Shown here piece by piece: positions 62,613 to 64,000 of a stretch of DNA of 64,000 nt. This DNA comes from Campylorhamphus procurvoides. Lineage: Eukaryota; Chordata; Aves; Passeriformes; Dendrocolaptidae. The first letter of the stretch is position 1, and each line of letters starts with the position of its first letter. A program made the position numbers and the translations under genes. The stretch spans positions 1,904,957 through 1,968,956 of the forward strand of contig WBMV01008225.1 in assembly GCA_013396655.1 (NCBI GenBank), read 5' to 3'. The notes beneath the pieces were generated by a model that was not told the origin of the DNA, made no database searches, and was given only the letters and a program-made list of their open reading frames with translations.

Positions 62613-62660
62613 TTTTGTTTGGGTTTTTTTGTTTGTTTTTTGGGGGATTTTTTTTTAAAT
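62613..62660 (+). repeat. T/G-rich low-complexity tract
   Basis: GTTTG/TTTTTG units include one run of five G. It is the same style as the tracts at 11.1, 16.6, 28.3 and 35.5 kb. Confidence 0.65.
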
Positions 62661-64000
62661 ATATTTGTGATCTTTTGCATGTCTTAATGACATGGACAAT
62701 TAAAGCAATCCCTGAACTGTGTTAATGTGATGTGCCCAGTCAGGGAATTTATCAATAAAACCAGTGAATTTATTCACAAGATAAAAATAACAAGATTGTT
62801 AGGGAGATCAAAGATAACCTCCATTGCTGATCAGCTTTTGAAAGGCAAGTCCATTACCCTATGTTAACAGAAAGGTCAGATAAGGCTTTTTTTGTATAAA
62901 CAACAGGTAAAAGAGCTCTGAGAAACTGAGACCATAAATTTGAGACAATATATAAGAATGGCTTCAAACTGTCCCTATGTACATCCAGTCAATCAATCCT
63001 ACCCTCCAGACTCAAATTTTGTTGACCAAATAAATGCAAACAATGTTTTTATTTACTCTGTTCTAAGGAAGAAAAAGGTAAAGCATGCCACAATTCATAA
63101 TACAAACTAGAAATAGCTTTAGGTTTCAGAAAATAACAGCCAGGGAACTGAGCATTGCTGGATAGCAAACACAATGACTTGTTTCAGAAAAATGCATGCA
63201 GTATGTCTTAAAACAACTGACAGTTTTACTTTGTAGTTTTACTTTACTGTTTTCCAAGCTATTTTGGAAACTTCTGAAATCTGCCTTTTATGTGGAGAAT
63301 AAATTTCATTTGCAGCAAAAAACATTTTCCACCATTGCATCAGTCTTTTTAATATCAAGAGACAGGCTGCAGCGTATTCAGAGTTTCAGCTTATCATTGT
63401 CTACAACTGCCCAATATATTCAACAGAATTTAAGTGAGTGAAAAATGTCATGGAGGAAAACAATCACTCAAAGTTTGAGAACTCCTTGCTCCTGGAAAAT
63501 GCCAGAGATGCCAAAACAGCTTACACAGGTCAGAAACAAAAATTCAATGAATTTATTCTTGATACAGAAACACTGTAACAGAGAGGAAGATTTCTTGACT
63601 GATGGATCCCAGAAATACAGGGAAGCAAAGTATTTGAATACAGATCATCAAATTATATTTTAAAAAGTTATTAAATTACATGTCAGAGTTGGTACCAGAG
63701 TTCAGACAAAGACTTGGGGATCAGGAAAACAGTGAGGGCAAGACATATCACATGTTTATCTGAAGCAACTACTCCAAATGGATTCACATCCAAGTATAAC
63801 TTAAGTCTAAAGCTCACGCCAAATGCACAGTAATCAGCATATGTTAAATGAAAAGGTTTCTGCCCTATACATTGAACCATTTGACTACATCCCTCCACCC
63901 AAATACCTCCAAGTGCTGTTAAGTAAAGAAAAGCACGGTCTGAAAGAGGAATTACTGTCAGATCATCTGCAAAAGGTCACTGCCATCTTTTGTTTTGAAT

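Larger units (their letters stand above)
58573..64000. other. Unique AT-rich non-coding stretch
   Basis: No gene is confirmed. It includes a minus-strand exon-like segment (58768-58859, see findings), short A/T repeats (AAATA units at 59860-59886, AACC/AAACC units at 61167-61199), a purine-rich block near 60410-60460 and a T/G-rich tract at 62613-62660. A minus-strand frame at 61830-62033 follows an acceptor-like atgtttcag near 62033, but it has no matching donor at a sensible position and is not called. Confidence 0.5.

Noticed and set aside
1..64000. CRISPR array, tRNA, rRNA or bacterial operon
   Set aside because: No regularly spaced repeats, cloverleaf-like segments or dense same-strand coding were seen. 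The avian repeats show this is vertebrate nuclear DNA.

Overview
The window looks like gene-poor intergenic or intronic DNA from a bird, most likely a passerine. The evidence is its repeats. There are several 5'-truncated CR1 LINE copies ending in the usual avian 3' tail (ATTCTATG / ATTCTGTGATT types). There is also a solo LTR whose ends and internal landmarks match a very common passerine endogenous-retrovirus LTR. The sequence is AT-rich and CpG-poor by eye, there are no bacterial-type gene arrays, and no open frame reads as a complete, recognisable protein. I find no confident protein-coding gene, tRNA, rRNA or CRISPR array.

Layout: 1-4720 is unique AT-rich sequence with a 33-nt poly-A tract near 3.5 kb. 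4721-5086 is a plus-oriented solo LTR. 5087-17149 is unique sequence with a short G-rich island (8.35 kb), a T/G-rich tract (11.1 kb) and a strong AT hairpin (15.85 kb). 17150-17719 is a second solo-LTR-like element. 17720-30639 is unique apart from a compact GC-rich, CpG-retaining patch at 24.4-24.6 kb next to an abutting C/EBP plus NF-kB motif pair. 30640-46104 holds three plus-strand CR1 tails (30.6, 38.0 and 43.5 kb), an 11-bp-arm palindrome (37.4 kb) and a 47-base assembly gap after a poly-C run (38.73 kb). 46105-46672 is the passerine ERV solo LTR. 46673-64000 holds an exon-like, stop-interrupted frame with a TPR-like stretch (49.76-50.25 kb, plus), a poly-G run ending in an N (50.7 kb), a CR1 tail (52.4 kb, plus), an exon-like segment resembling the end of a PH domain (53.4-53.6 kb, minus), a TATC-repeat region with local duplications around an N (54.2-54.4 kb), and a 0.6-kb minus-strand CR1 (57.95-58.57 kb).

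No gene network can be read here. The functional elements with direct sequence support are old retroelement promoters and poly-A signals. The exon-like segments are low-confidence leads: each has plausible splice sites, but each has in-frame stops or is too short to exclude chance. I see no undescribed biological system. The observations most worth checking are the motif cluster at 24.4 kb and the two exon-like segments at 49.8 and 53.5 kb.
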